Shown here: one piece after another, positions 16,833 to 26,003 of the stretch
Layout of the letters: every line of letters starts with the position of its first letter
Position numbering within the stretch: position 1 is the stretch's first letter
Assembly (NCBI RefSeq): GCF_004137345.1
Contig: NZ_SDWV01000016.1
Location: forward strand, 1-64,000
Source: Nocardioides zhouii
GTDB lineage: Bacteria; Actinomycetota; Actinomycetes; Propionibacteriales; Nocardioidaceae
Reading direction: 5' to 3'
Length of the DNA stretch: 64,000 bases
The notes under the pieces: generated by a model
Database searches by the model: none
Told to the model about the DNA's origin: nothing
The model's input: the letters and a program-made list of their open reading frames with translations, nothing else
Translations under genes and position numbers: made by a program

Positions 16833-19115
16833 TCAGCCAACGGGCGTGGCGGGGTTCACGACGTCGACCGTGAGGAATCCACTGTTGTTCGCCTTGACCG
16901 TTGCCGTGACACCCACGCCGGCGACCTTCACCGAGTTCTGCGGGTTGGCCGCGGACCAGTAGCGCAGCGCGTCGGTGTCGTCGAACGCGGGCTGCTGTGC
17001 CCGGGCCGGGGCGCACGCGGCCACCGACTGGACCGCCTGCTTGCTGCCCTTGCCCACCAGGACCTCCTTGTGGAGGCACGTCTCCGGGTTGGCATCGATC
17101 CCGAAGGTCGCGTCGAACGGCTGGCGCCGGTTGCCCGGGAAGGTGCCGTCGGGGTAGGTGAACGGCGCCGCGAAGGCGTCGACCGGAAGGGCCGCACCTC
17201 CACCGGGGTGCGTTGAGGTGTTGTTGTCGGCGAAGCCGTCGTCGACCAGCCACACCAGCAGTCCGGGGCGGTACTGGAAGAACTCGACCCAGTTGGGCTT
17301 GGTGATCCCGTTGCTGAAGTTGTAGGGACCCTCGTCCAGCGTCTGGTCGTAGCCGACGTACTGGCGGTTCTCGAGCAGGTAGTAGCGGCTGCTCATCACG
17401 GTCTCAGTGCCGGTGGAGACCTTCCAGCCCTTGGCCGTCCAGCCGTTGTCACCGTTCTCGGCGCCGTCGGTCACGGTGCCGACCGTGATCTCGTCGAGGA
17501 ATGCGCCGGCGAGGTTCAGCCCACCGTCGGTCTGGTAGCGGAACCGGAACTGTGAGGGGACGCCTCCGGCGTTGTAGGTGTAGCGGAGCTTGGTCCACTT
17601 GCCCTTCGACGTGCCGTCGACGGGAGTGCCGACCTTGGTCCAGTTCGTGCCGTCGGTGGAGTACTCGGCATAGAGGAAGTCGTAGTCGGCCTCGATGTCG
17701 TACCAGGCGGCTGTGGTGACGGTGACCTTGCCAGCGGAAGGAACCGAGCGAGTCAACGTGTTGTTGAGGTTGTCGCCGCGACCCGACCACCAGGCGTTGG
17801 TGCCCTCGGGCGGGGTCGTGTAGGGGGTGACGGTCTTCTTGTCGGGCAGGTTGACCTTCACCGCCTGGTCGGACTCGTTGGCCTCGGTGCTGGTGTCGTC
17901 ATAGGTGTGCTGCGACGGACCCAGGTTGGCTGTGTACGCCTCGCCCGGGTCGACCTCGGTGTAGTCCAGCCACCCGAGCTCGAGCTTCTCCTCGGCGCCC
18001 ATCAGGCCCGGGGTGGTGCCGATGGCCTGGTCGGCCGGGCCGTGGCCCAGCCACGAGCCGGACGACATGAGCGTCCAGAAGGACGTGCCGTTGTCGCCCC
18101 CGTTGGTGTCGTAGTAGTCGGGGAGTCCGAGGTCGTGGCCGAACTCGTGCGCGAAGACACCGAGCCCACCGTTCTCCGGCTCCACCGTGTAGTCACCGAT
18201 CCAGAGCCTGGAGGTCCCGATCCGGGCACCGCCGAGCTTGTTCTGGCTGCCGCCGACGGTGGGTCCGGTGGTGCCGAAGTCGTCGCCGTTGACGTACCAG
18301 CGGTGCGACCAGATGGCGTCGGCGGAGGCACCGGCCTCCTCGCCCTCGCCGGCGTGCACGGCCTGGAAGTGGTCGATGTAGCCGTCGGGCTCGTTGAAGT
18401 TGCCGTTGCCGTTGAAGTCGTACCGGTCCCACGTGTCCAGTGATGCGAGATAGGCGTCGACCTGCTCGGCGGTCTTGCCGGACTTGATCTGCGCGGCGTA
18501 CCACGCGTTGACGGTGTCGGCGATGAAGGACCACGAGCCGCCGACGTCCTCGACGTCGTTGGCGCCATAGGTCGCCAGACCACCGGGGACGGTCACCCAG
18601 TCCTCGACCGTGTTGGTGACCGAGTAGCGGCCCGAGGAGAGGTCCTCGTAGTAGCTCTTCATCGACTCGCCGGAGCCGTTGAAGAGCTCCTCGTAGTGGG
18701 GGACCTCGAAGTCCGACTCCCAGTAGGTCGAGTTGTCGAGCGTTCGGTCGGGCTTCGGGATCTGGTCGTGCTTGACGTCGGAGAACTCCGAGAGCACCGT
18801 CCAGATCTTGTCGTTCTTGTCGGTCGGGAACTCGTAGAACTGCGGGCTGGCGGCACCCGGGTCGAGGTTGACGGTCGCGCCCTCGGTGCGCTGACGGAGC
18901 TTGGCGGATCCGTTGTCCAGCATGGCGAGCGCCTTGGCGCGCAGCCGGTCCTGCTTCTTGGTCAGAGGACCCGGACGGTTGTCGGGCTTCGCACGGGCGG
19001 CGTCGCGAGCCGTCGGTGCGTCGTGGGAGGGGACGGCCACGGCGGACGGGAGCGCGGTGGCGCTCAGGGCCAGCGCTGCAGTGCCGGCGAGGAGGCCGGT
19101 TGCCAATTTCTTCAC
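16833..19115 (-). CDS. Secreted M6-family metalloprotease (immune inhibitor A-like)
   Basis: 760 residues. It starts with a Sec signal peptide (VKKLATGLLAGTAALALS up to an Ala-rich cleavage site near residue 27), then a propeptide. The M6 catalytic domain follows, with the zinc motif HEFGH at residues 323-327 followed by DLGLPDYYD. A later part has jelly-roll/MAM-like segments (FRFRYQTDGGLNLAGAFLDE). The GTG at 19115 is preceded by CAGGAG; the longer frame to 19244 lacks a signal peptide at its start. Likely an extracellular zinc protease for protein scavenging or defence-peptide cleavage. Confidence 0.9.
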   Translation of the reverse strand: MKKLATGLLAGTAALALSATALPSAVAVPSHDAPTARDAARAKPDNRPGPLTKKQDRLRAKALAMLDNGSAKLRQRTEGATVNLDPGAASPQFYEFPTDKNDKIWTVLSEFSDVKHDQIPKPDRTLDNSTYWESDFEVPHYEELFNGSGESMKSYYEDLSSGRYSVTNTVEDWVTVPGGLATYGANDVEDVGGSWSFIADTVNAWYAAQIKSGKTAEQVDAYLASLDTWDRYDFNGNGNFNEPDGYIDHFQAVHAGEGEEAGASADAIWSHRWYVNGDDFGTTGPTVGGSQNKLGGARIGTSRLWIGDYTVEPENGGLGVFAHEFGHDLGLPDYYDTNGGDNGTSFWTLMSSGSWLGHGPADQAIGTTPGLMGAEEKLELGWLDYTEVDPGEAYTANLGPSQHTYDDTSTEANESDQAVKVNLPDKKTVTPYTTPPEGTNAWWSGRGDNLNNTLTRSVPSAGKVTVTTAAWYDIEADYDFLYAEYSTDGTNWTKVGTPVDGTSKGKWTKLRYTYNAGGVPSQFRFRYQTDGGLNLAGAFLDEITVGTVTDGAENGDNGWTAKGWKVSTGTETVMSSRYYLLENRQYVGYDQTLDEGPYNFSNGITKPNWVEFFQYRPGLLVWLVDDGFADNNTSTHPGGGAALPVDAFAAPFTYPDGTFPGNRRQPFDATFGIDANPETCLHKEVLVGKGSKQAVQSVAACAPARAQQPAFDDTDALRYWSAANPQNSVKVAGVGVTATVKANNSGFLTVDVVNPATPVG

Positions 19116-19426
19116 GAGGGAGAACTCCTGGGTGTGGGAGACGAAATTCCGAGAGTGATGATTTCGGCGGTCCGGAGCACAACCCGTAGAGGCGGCCCGG
19201 TCCACCAGCGACCCACTCCACCCCACGCCACGTCCGGATGGCAAGGATTTCCTGCCGATTTTCCGTGCGGCCGCAAGACCTTCGGCCGGTGGGGGCGTAC
19301 GCGGTCACGCTGCGGCGGGGGTCCGGATGGCGGGACGTCGTACGACCGGTGCGGCACCCGGCGGGAACATGGATGCGGTCCCACTGGTTGTCACTGGAGC
19401 CAGGTCGTCCCACGAAGGAGTCACCC
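19116..19426. other. Intergenic region between divergent M6 protease and moeZ
   Basis: 311 bp with no convincing gene. It holds the Shine-Dalgarno regions of both flanking genes (CAGGAG for the protease, GAAGGAG at 19414-19420 for moeZ) and a more AT-rich stretch near 19140-19260. I see no clear repeat or riboswitch. Confidence 0.5.
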
Positions 19427-20641
19427 GTGTCGCAGTCCTCGTCTCGATTGGCCGCGCTCGTCGAGCCGGCTGCCGAGCTCACCACCGACGAGGTGCGCCG
19501 CTACAGCCGCCACCTGATCATCCCGGACGTCGGGATGAGCGGGCAGAAGCGGATGAAGAACGCCAAGGTGCTCGTGATCGGCGCCGGGGGACTCGGCTCG
19601 CCCGCGCTGCTCTACCTCGCCGCCGCGGGCGTCGGCACCCTCGGCATCGCCGAGTTCGACACGGTCGACGAGTCCAACCTGCAGCGCCAGGTCATCCACG
19701 GCGTGAGCGACATCGACAAGCCCAAGGGGCAGTCCGCCAAGGAGTCGATCGCCGAGATCAACCCCTACGTCGAGGTCGTCCTCCACGAGGAGCGCCTCGA
19801 CAACGACAACGTGATGTCGGTCTTCGAGGGCTACGACCTGATCGTCGACGGCACCGACAACTTCGCCACCCGCTACATGGTCAACGACGCGGCGTACTTC
19901 CTGAAGATCCCCTACGTCTGGGGCTCGATCTACCGCTTCGACGGCCAGGCGAGCGTCTTCGCGCCGTCGCTGGGCGACGACCTGCCCTGCTACCGCTGCC
20001 TCTACCCCGAGCCGCCGCCGCCGGGCATGGTGCCGAGCTGCGCCGAGGGCGGCGTGCTCGGCGTGCTGTGCGCGAGCATCGGGTCGATCCAGGTCAACGA
20101 GGCGATCAAGCTGATCACCGGCATCGGCGACCCGATCGCGGGCAAGCTGATGATCTACGACGCCCTCGAGATGGAGTACCGCAAGCTCAAGGTGCGCAAG
20201 GACCCCAACTGCGCGCTGTGCGGCGAGAACGCCACTGTCACCGGCCTGATCGACTACGACGCCTTCTGCGGCGCCGTCTCCGACGAGGCTGCCGAGGCAG
20301 CCGCCGGCTCGACGATCTCGGTCGTCACCCTCGAGAAGATGCTCGAGGAGCGCGAGGCCGGCGAGCGCGACTTCGTGCTCGTCGACGTGCGCGAGCCCAA
20401 CGAGGCCGAGATCAACCACATCCCCGGCGCCGTGCTGATCCCGAAGGGCGAGTTCCTCAACGGCAACGCGCTCTCTCAGCTGCCCAGCGACAAGCAGGTC
20501 GTCATGCACTGCAAGTCGGGCGTGCGCTCGGCCGAGACCCTGGCGATCGTCAAGGGCGCGGGGTACGCGGACGCGGTGCACGTCGGCGGCGGCGTGGTCG
20601 CCTGGGTGAGCCAGATCGACCCGAGCCAGCCGACGTACTAG
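19427..20641 (+). CDS. moeZ: Adenylyltransferase/sulfurtransferase MoeZ
   Basis: 404 residues in two parts. The E1-like adenylation domain has nucleotide motif VIGAGGLGSP, DGTDNFATRY, zinc cysteines CYRC and CALC, and CAEGGVLGV. A C-terminal rhodanese domain (about 300-404) has active cysteine Cys362 in CKSGVRS. MoeZ proteins adenylate ubiquitin-like sulfur carriers (MoaD, CysO, ThiS) and transfer sulfur for molybdopterin, cysteine or thiamin synthesis. GTG 19427 has Shine-Dalgarno GAAGGAG. Moco supply may matter for the molybdenum hydroxylase at 35-39 kb; that link is inference. Confidence 0.93.
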   Translation: MSQSSSRLAALVEPAAELTTDEVRRYSRHLIIPDVGMSGQKRMKNAKVLVIGAGGLGSPALLYLAAAGVGTLGIAEFDTVDESNLQRQVIHGVSDIDKPKGQSAKESIAEINPYVEVVLHEERLDNDNVMSVFEGYDLIVDGTDNFATRYMVNDAAYFLKIPYVWGSIYRFDGQASVFAPSLGDDLPCYRCLYPEPPPPGMVPSCAEGGVLGVLCASIGSIQVNEAIKLITGIGDPIAGKLMIYDALEMEYRKLKVRKDPNCALCGENATVTGLIDYDAFCGAVSDEAAEAAAGSTISVVTLEKMLEEREAGERDFVLVDVREPNEAEINHIPGAVLIPKGEFLNGNALSQLPSDKQVVMHCKSGVRSAETLAIVKGAGYADAVHVGGGVVAWVSQIDPSQPTY

Positions 20642-20659
20642 TAGCCCGTTCGGGCTACT
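20640..20659 (+). terminator. Hairpin terminator of moeZ
   Basis: AGTAGCCC (20640-20647) and GGGCTACT (20652-20659) form an 8-bp stem with loop GTTC. It begins inside the TAG stop codon. Confidence 0.65.
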
Positions 20660-20699
20660 CGCGCGTAACCCGTTCGGGTGGGGCCTCGTTGGGAGTGGC

Positions 20700-21578
20700 A
20701 TGCCCACTTCCACGAAGGTCCTGACCCTCGCGGCTGCGGCCGGCCTGCTGGCCGCCGCCGCGGCCAGCACGCCCGCCTCCGCCGCTCCGGCCCAGCAGCG
20801 CCAGGCGCTCGCGGCGTACGCGCCGGCCGACTCGGCGACGATCCACCCCGGCACGATGATGTACACCGACGGTGCCCAGTGCACCGCCAACTTCGTCTAC
20901 ACCGACACGGCCGGCACGACGTACGTCGGCTACGCCGCGCACTGCGCCGGCCTCGGTGAGGCCACCGACACGGACGGCTGCACCTCCGGCTCGCTGCCGC
21001 TCGGCACCAAGGTCGACTTCGTCGAGGGTGGCTCGCTGGTCTCCGACGGCACCCGCGTCGGCGGCGGCACGCTCGTGTACTCCTCGTGGCTCACGATGCA
21101 GCAGCGCGGCGAGACCGACGCGGACGCCTGCGCCTACAACGACCTCGCCCTGGTGAAGGTCGACGCCGCGGACGTCGGCAAGGTCAACCCGTCGATCCCG
21201 TTCTGGGGCGGCCCGGTCGGCCTCAACACCACTGGCACGGCGGCGGGCGACACCGTCTACAGCTACGGCAACTCCAGCCTCCGCGCCGGGATCGAGCAGC
21301 TCTCGCCCAAGCAGGGCATCAGCCTGGGCACCGACCCGAGCGGCTGGACGCACCCGGTCTACACCGTGACGCCCGGCGTCCCGGGTGACTCGGGCAGCGC
21401 CTTCCTCGACGCCGAGGGCAACGCGCTCGGCACCCTGTCGACCCTCGCGCTCGCGCCGCTCGCCGGCTCGAACGGCGTCGGCGACCTGGCCCGCGAGCTC
21501 GCCTACGCGCAGGCCAACGGCGGCATCGCCGGTCTGCGCCTGGTGCCCGGCACGGAGCCGTTCAGCCCGATCCTCTGA
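20700..21578 (+). CDS. Secreted trypsin-like serine protease
   Basis: 292 residues with an Ala-rich signal peptide (STKVLTLAAAAGLLAAAAAS, cleavage probably after ASA). The S1/chymotrypsin-like triad is visible: His81 in AAHCAG, Asp148 in NDLALVKV and Ser231 in GDSGS. Cysteines around His81 and at CTSG could form disulfides. Expected to be extracellular. No precise substrate can be inferred. It is followed by a separate leaderless operon. Confidence 0.85.
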   Translation: MPTSTKVLTLAAAAGLLAAAAASTPASAAPAQQRQALAAYAPADSATIHPGTMMYTDGAQCTANFVYTDTAGTTYVGYAAHCAGLGEATDTDGCTSGSLPLGTKVDFVEGGSLVSDGTRVGGGTLVYSSWLTMQQRGETDADACAYNDLALVKVDAADVGKVNPSIPFWGGPVGLNTTGTAAGDTVYSYGNSSLRAGIEQLSPKQGISLGTDPSGWTHPVYTVTPGVPGDSGSAFLDAEGNALGTLSTLALAPLAGSNGVGDLARELAYAQANGGIAGLRLVPGTEPFSPIL

Positions 21579-21624
21579 GCCAACCCCTCTCGCATGGCGC
21601 GACCCGGTCACCTAGGGTCGCGCC

Positions 21625-22422
21625 ATGCGTGCGCTCCGCGATGTCTCGCCCGCCGTGCGCGCAGTCGTGGCGGTGGCCGCGACCAGCCTCTTCATGGTGC
21701 TGGTCGCATGGGCGACGCTGATCGGACCAGACCGGGTCTTCACCGGCCCCGGGGTCGTGGAGCGCACGCTCCGGACCGCGGAGCAGACCTGCGTACCCCT
21801 CGAGGTGGTCACCACCCGTGCCGACGGGACGACCGAGACGGTGAAGCCCGACAACCCGAACCGCCTGCCCGTCTGCGACGAGGCGGTCGCCGAGCCCCGG
21901 GCGACGCGGCCGACCAGCCAGGACGCCCCACCGCTGTGGATCAAGGTCCTCACCTGGACCTTCCTGGTCGGCATCCTCGCCATGATCGTGGTCGTGATCG
22001 GCTACGTCGCCCTGCTCGTGCGCGACCAGCGCGGCACCCGGAGCCGCCGAGCCGCGCGCGAGGCGGTCGAGTTCACGACCCTCGACGGCCCCGCCCGGCT
22101 CGTGGAGGCGATCACTGCGGACGCCGAGAAGCAGGACGACCTGCTCCGCGAGGGCGACCCCCGCAACGCCATCGTGGCGGCCTGGCAGCGCTTCGAGGTG
22201 CAGGGCGCCTCGGTCGGGGTCGGCCGCAGGTCGTGGGAGACGTCGTCGGAGTACGCCATCCGGATCCTCGACCTCGTCGCCGCCGACTCCGGCTCGGTCA
22301 ATCGCCTCGCCGGGCTCTACCGCGAGGCGCGGTTCTCCGACCACCCGCTCACCGAGGAGCACCGGACCCTCGCGCTGGAGGCCCTGGCCGGGATCCGACG
22401 CAGCCTCGGAGCGCGTACGTGA
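21625..22422 (+). CDS. DUF4129 membrane protein
   Basis: 265 residues, two transmembrane helices (about 13-33 and 105-130). The cytoplasmic C-terminal domain has WQRFEVQG, ETSSEYAIRIL and LYREARFS, matching DUF4129. This domain recurs beside MoxR and DUF58 genes. It is first of a six-gene overlapping operon (DUF4129, small membrane protein, MoxR ATPase, DUF58, membrane protein, ATL). TAGGGT (21613-21618) lies 6 nt before the ATG. Probably part of a MoxR-linked envelope assembly or chaperone system. Confidence 0.8.
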   Translation: MRALRDVSPAVRAVVAVAATSLFMVLVAWATLIGPDRVFTGPGVVERTLRTAEQTCVPLEVVTTRADGTTETVKPDNPNRLPVCDEAVAEPRATRPTSQDAPPLWIKVLTWTFLVGILAMIVVVIGYVALLVRDQRGTRSRRAAREAVEFTTLDGPARLVEAITADAEKQDDLLREGDPRNAIVAAWQRFEVQGASVGVGRRSWETSSEYAIRILDLVAADSGSVNRLAGLYREARFSDHPLTEEHRTLALEALAGIRRSLGART

Positions 22423-22862
22423 GGCGGCCGCGGATCCCACGCATGTGGCGCGACCGGTTGCTCATAGGCGCCACGATCTGCGCGGCCGGCTATCCCCTCG
22501 CGGTCTGGCTGAAGCTGGGGCCGGAGCCCGTGCCGTACGTCGTGATGTCGTCCGTGGTGCTGATGTTGGTCTGGCTGGTCTTCGACACGGTCGAGTCCGA
22601 GCCGGCCCAGTGGACACCGGCGCTGCCCTCGGCGAGCGACCGGGTCGACGAGGCCACGTCCGACCTCCGCATCCTCACCAGCCACCAGCAGGCGAGCGTC
22701 CCGTCCGAGGCCGTACGGGACCGGCTCGTCGCGCTGGCCCGGGCCCGCGACCCCGACCTGGCCGCGACCGTCCGCCACGAGCTCACCCCGGTCCGCAGGC
22801 TCTCGCCCGCAGAGATCGACCGCATCCTGACCCGAATCGAGGAAGTCCGTGACCGAAGCTGA
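22419..22862 (+). CDS. Small membrane protein in the MoxR operon
   Basis: 147 residues with two predicted transmembrane helices (LLIGATICAAGYPLAVWL, YVVMSSVVLMLVWLVFDTV) and a soluble helical tail rich in Arg and Asp. GTG start with a 4-nt overlap with the DUF4129 gene, and its own end overlaps the MoxR start by 14 nt, indicating tight coupling. No family recognised; likely a membrane partner of the MoxR/DUF58 complex. Confidence 0.75.
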   Translation: MRRPRIPRMWRDRLLIGATICAAGYPLAVWLKLGPEPVPYVVMSSVVLMLVWLVFDTVESEPAQWTPALPSASDRVDEATSDLRILTSHQQASVPSEAVRDRLVALARARDPDLAATVRHELTPVRRLSPAEIDRILTRIEEVRDRS

Positions 22863-23823
22863 TCACCCGGAGAGCGTGGCCCAGTTCGCCGAGCGCGTCC
22901 TGGACGAGGTGGGCCGGGCCGTCGTCGGCAAGCGGGAGCCGCTGACGCTCGTCCTGGCCGGCATCCTCGCCAAGGGCCACGTGCTGCTGGAGGACTTCCC
23001 GGGGCTCGGCAAGACGCTGGCCGCGCGGTCGTTCGCCGGTGCGCTCGGGCTGGACTTCGCCCGCGCCCAGTTCACCCCCGACCTGCTGCCGGCCGACCTC
23101 ACCGGGTCGTACGTCTACGACCAGCGCCGCGCGGAGTTCGACTTCCGCCCCGGCCCGATCTTCGCCGGCCTGCTGCTGGCCGACGAGATCAACCGCACGC
23201 CCCCGAAGACCCAGGCCGCGCTGCTCGAGGCGATGCAGGAGGGCCAGGTGACCGTCGAGGGCCAGACCCACCGGCTGCCCACCCCGTTCCACGTCCTGGC
23301 GACCGCCAACCCGGTCGAGTACGAAGGCACCTACCCGCTGCCGGAGGCCCAGCTCGACCGCTTCCTGCTGAGGGTCGCGTTCGGCTATCCCACGGCAGGC
23401 GAGGAGTACGACGTCCTCCGGCGCCGGCTCGACCGTCGGCGCGAGGAGGTCGACATCGAGCAGGTCACCGACGCGGCCGGGCTGGCCGCCGTGCAGGCGA
23501 CCGTCGAGGCGGTCGCGGTCGACGAGTCGGTGGCGCGCTACTGCGTCGACCTCGTGGCCGCCACCCGCAGCCACGCCGACGTCCTGACCGGCGCCTCGCC
23601 GCGCGGCAGCCTCGGCCTGGTCCTGACCGCGCGCGCCTGGGCGGCCATCCGGGGCCGCGACTTCGTGGTGCCCGAGGACGTCAAGGTGGTGGCGCGGGCG
23701 GTGCTGTCGCACCGGGTCACCGTCAAGCCGGAGCTCTGGATGAGCCAGGCGTCCGGGGCTCGCGTGGTCGACTCCGTGCTCACCTCCGTCGAGACGCCAC
23801 GCACGCTGGAGTCGCGCCGGTGA
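22849..23823 (+). CDS. MoxR family AAA+ ATPase
   Basis: 324 residues. Walker A PGLGKT in LLEDFPGLGKTLAARSF, Walker B LLADEINR, sensor region ATANPVEYEGTYPLPEAQLDRF, and the C-terminal lid ASPRGSLGLVLTARAWA. MoxR ATPases act as chaperones that insert cofactors or assemble membrane/secreted complexes, usually with DUF58 and VWA proteins. The DUF58 gene overlaps its stop by 4 nt. Confidence 0.93.
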   Translation: MTEADHPESVAQFAERVLDEVGRAVVGKREPLTLVLAGILAKGHVLLEDFPGLGKTLAARSFAGALGLDFARAQFTPDLLPADLTGSYVYDQRRAEFDFRPGPIFAGLLLADEINRTPPKTQAALLEAMQEGQVTVEGQTHRLPTPFHVLATANPVEYEGTYPLPEAQLDRFLLRVAFGYPTAGEEYDVLRRRLDRRREEVDIEQVTDAAGLAAVQATVEAVAVDESVARYCVDLVAATRSHADVLTGASPRGSLGLVLTARAWAAIRGRDFVVPEDVKVVARAVLSHRVTVKPELWMSQASGARVVDSVLTSVETPRTLESRR

Positions 23824-25094
23824 ACACCTGGCGGCCGACACCGTCGCTCGTCCGGGCCTGCCTGCTCGCGCTCGTCGGCATCGCCGGCGGCGTGGTGGCC
23901 GGCCTCGACGTGCTGGTGGTGCTGGCCGCCCCCTTCGTGGTGCTCGGCGTGATGGGGCTGCTCGGCCGGCCCCGCCACGTGCCCGAGGTCCGCACACTGA
24001 TCGACCACCACCGGCTCCACGAGGGGCAGGGCACCGCCTCCCGCCTGGACATCACCGACCTCGCGGGGGTCGAGCACGTCACCCGGGTCGCAGCTCCGGC
24101 ACCGCACGTCGCCACGCGGCCGACGTACGGCGCCGCCGGTTCACTCGTCGCCGACGGCCTGCCGATCCTCGAGTTCAGCCCACGCCGCTGGGGGCGCCGC
24201 GTCATCGGAGCCGAGCGGGTGGCACTGACCAGCACGTGGGCCGGCTGGCGGTGCGGTCCGGCCGACATGCCCGAGCACGGGCTGAGCGTGCTGCCGCAGT
24301 CGACGCCGTACGACAGCCGCGCGGAGGTGCCGCAGCCCGACGGCCTCGTCGGTCGGCACCGCTCGCGCCGGATCGGCAGCGGCACGGAGTTCGAGGGGAT
24401 CCGGCCGTTCGCGACCGGTGACCGGCTCAAGCGGATCAACTGGCCGGTCTCGCTCCGCACCGGTGAGCTGCATGTGATCACCACGCGGGCCGAGCAGGAC
24501 GCCGGCGTCTGGCTGGTCGTCGACGGGCTGCGCGACATCGGCGTCTCCGGCGGCATCGACGGCGCTGCCAGCACCCTCGACCTCACCGTGCGGGCCGCGG
24601 CCGCCCTCGCCGAGCACCACGTCCGCACCGGCGACCGGGTCGGCCTGCTGGTCATCGCCTCGGACGGCGCACGCGTACGCCTCGGTGCGGGCGCGCGGCA
24701 CCTGCACCGGCTGCAGGGCACGCTGGCCCGGGTCCGTACGGAGTCGCGCAGCGTGCCGCCCGACCGGCTCGACCTCGGCGCGGGCGCCGGGAGCGTGGTC
24801 TACGTGCTCTCGCCGATGCTGTTCACCCCTCTCGTCACGGCCACCGCGAGCCTGCAGCGCAGCGGGGCATCCGTGGTCGTCATCGACACCCTCGGAGAGC
24901 GCGCCGGTTCCACCGACCGGCTCGCGCTGTCGACCCTCGCGGCGCGCATGCAGCAGGTCGAGCGCGACGACCGGCTGCAGCAGCTGGCGGCACTCGGCTG
25001 CCCGGTCGTGCCGTGGCGAGGCCCCGGCACCCTCGACACCGTCCTGCACCAGCTGGCCCGCCGGGCACAGGTGCCGAAGGTGCGTGCGCGATGA
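23820..25094 (+). CDS. DUF58 domain protein
   Basis: 424 residues. Two N-terminal transmembrane helices (LLALVGIAGGVVAGL, VLVVLAAPFVVLGVM), then a beta-rich segment and the DUF58 core with signature GSGTEFEGIRPFATGDRLKRINW (about residues 184-206) and a VWA-like fold after VWLVVDG. GTG start, 4-nt overlap with moxR. Standard partner of MoxR ATPases. Confidence 0.9.
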   Translation: MNTWRPTPSLVRACLLALVGIAGGVVAGLDVLVVLAAPFVVLGVMGLLGRPRHVPEVRTLIDHHRLHEGQGTASRLDITDLAGVEHVTRVAAPAPHVATRPTYGAAGSLVADGLPILEFSPRRWGRRVIGAERVALTSTWAGWRCGPADMPEHGLSVLPQSTPYDSRAEVPQPDGLVGRHRSRRIGSGTEFEGIRPFATGDRLKRINWPVSLRTGELHVITTRAEQDAGVWLVVDGLRDIGVSGGIDGAASTLDLTVRAAAALAEHHVRTGDRVGLLVIASDGARVRLGAGARHLHRLQGTLARVRTESRSVPPDRLDLGAGAGSVVYVLSPMLFTPLVTATASLQRSGASVVVIDTLGERAGSTDRLALSTLAARMQQVERDDRLQQLAALGCPVVPWRGPGTLDTVLHQLARRAQVPKVRAR

Positions 25095-25669
25095 CCTCGT
25101 CCGTCTCCCGGCACCTGCCGCCGGGACTCACCCTTCCGTCGCTCGCGCTGCGGGCGCTGCTCCTGGTGCTGCCCTGCGCCGCGCTGGCACTCGCCCTGCC
25201 CGAGCGTCCCCACGTCGTCGTGGTCGTCCTGGTGGTGCTGTGCTCCGCCCTGTGGGCTCGCGTGCCCGACCACCTCGCGGGCGCGGTCTCGCTCGCCCTC
25301 GTCGTCGCCTGGTGGACCGTGCACGACGTGCTGGACTGGCGGATCCTGGTCGTCGGCGTGCTGCTGCTCGCCGCGCACGTGGTCGCGACCCTGCTGTCCT
25401 ACGGGCCCGACGCACTCGCGGTGGACCCGCGCCTGGCCCGGCTGTGGCTCGCCCGCGGCCTGCTGGCGCTGGTGCCGCTGCCGGTCACCTGGCTCGCGCT
25501 GCGCGGCCTCGACGCCGACCTCGCCCCACCGTGGTTGTGGATGACGGCGGCGGTGGCGACCGGCCTGCTCCTGGCGGTGACCTCGCGGCTGATGCAGGCC
25601 GAGGGTCACGACGGTCTGCTCTCCGACGTCGGGCGCGCCGCCCGTACGTCGGGACCCGGTGCCCAGTGA
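25091..25669 (+). CDS. Multi-pass membrane protein of the MoxR operon
   Basis: 192 residues with about five predicted transmembrane helices (ALRALLLVLPCAALALAL, VVVVVLVVLCSALW, AVSLALVVAWWTV, ILVVGVLLLAAHVVATLL, MTAAVATGLLLAVTS). It overlaps the DUF58 gene by 4 nt and the alkyltransferase-like gene by 4 nt. No known family recognised. Confidence 0.72.
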   Translation: MTSSVSRHLPPGLTLPSLALRALLLVLPCAALALALPERPHVVVVVLVVLCSALWARVPDHLAGAVSLALVVAWWTVHDVLDWRILVVGVLLLAAHVVATLLSYGPDALAVDPRLARLWLARGLLALVPLPVTWLALRGLDADLAPPWLWMTAAVATGLLLAVTSRLMQAEGHDGLLSDVGRAARTSGPGAQ

Positions 25670-25998
25670 CCACCGAGGAGGAGCGCGAGCTGTACGCCGA
25701 GCTGGTACTGCAGTGCGCCGAGTCGGTGCCCCGCGGCCACGTCACGACCTACGGCGCGATCGCCGACGTCGTGGGCCACCGGCTCGGTCGCGGTGGACCC
25801 CGCCTGGTCGGATCGGTCCTGGCGCACCAGGGTGTGGCGGTGCCGTGGTGGCGGGTCGTCCGTGCCGACGGCTCGCTCCCGCCGTCACACGACGAGGAGG
25901 CGCGGCAGGCGTACCTCGAGGAGGGCACGCCCCTGCGGCCGAGCGGAGCGGTTGATCTGGGACGTGCGTTCGCCGCCCCGACCCTGCGGGCACAATGA
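25666..25998 (+). CDS. Alkyltransferase-like protein (ATL), DNA alkylation damage sensor
   Basis: 110 residues aligned with the C-terminal DNA-binding domain of O6-alkylguanine-DNA methyltransferase: VPRGHVTTYGAIA, VGSVLAHQG. The reactive PCHRV motif is replaced by P60-W-W-R-V-V, so the alkyl-accepting cysteine is absent (Trp61). Such ATL proteins bind O6-alkylguanine and route it to nucleotide excision repair without repairing it themselves. It is the last gene of the MoxR operon and precedes plsC. An ATL gene (Rv3204) lies at the matching place near adnAB in M. tuberculosis, from memory. Confidence 0.88.
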   Translation: MTTEEERELYAELVLQCAESVPRGHVTTYGAIADVVGHRLGRGGPRLVGSVLAHQGVAVPWWRVVRADGSLPPSHDEEARQAYLEEGTPLRPSGAVDLGRAFAAPTLRAQ

Positions 25999-26003
25999 GC
26001 CCC

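Noticed and set aside
16833-19244. 803-residue form of the M6 protease from 19244
   Set aside because: The extra N-terminus hides the signal peptide, whereas GTG 19115 begins directly before it and has a Shine-Dalgarno.
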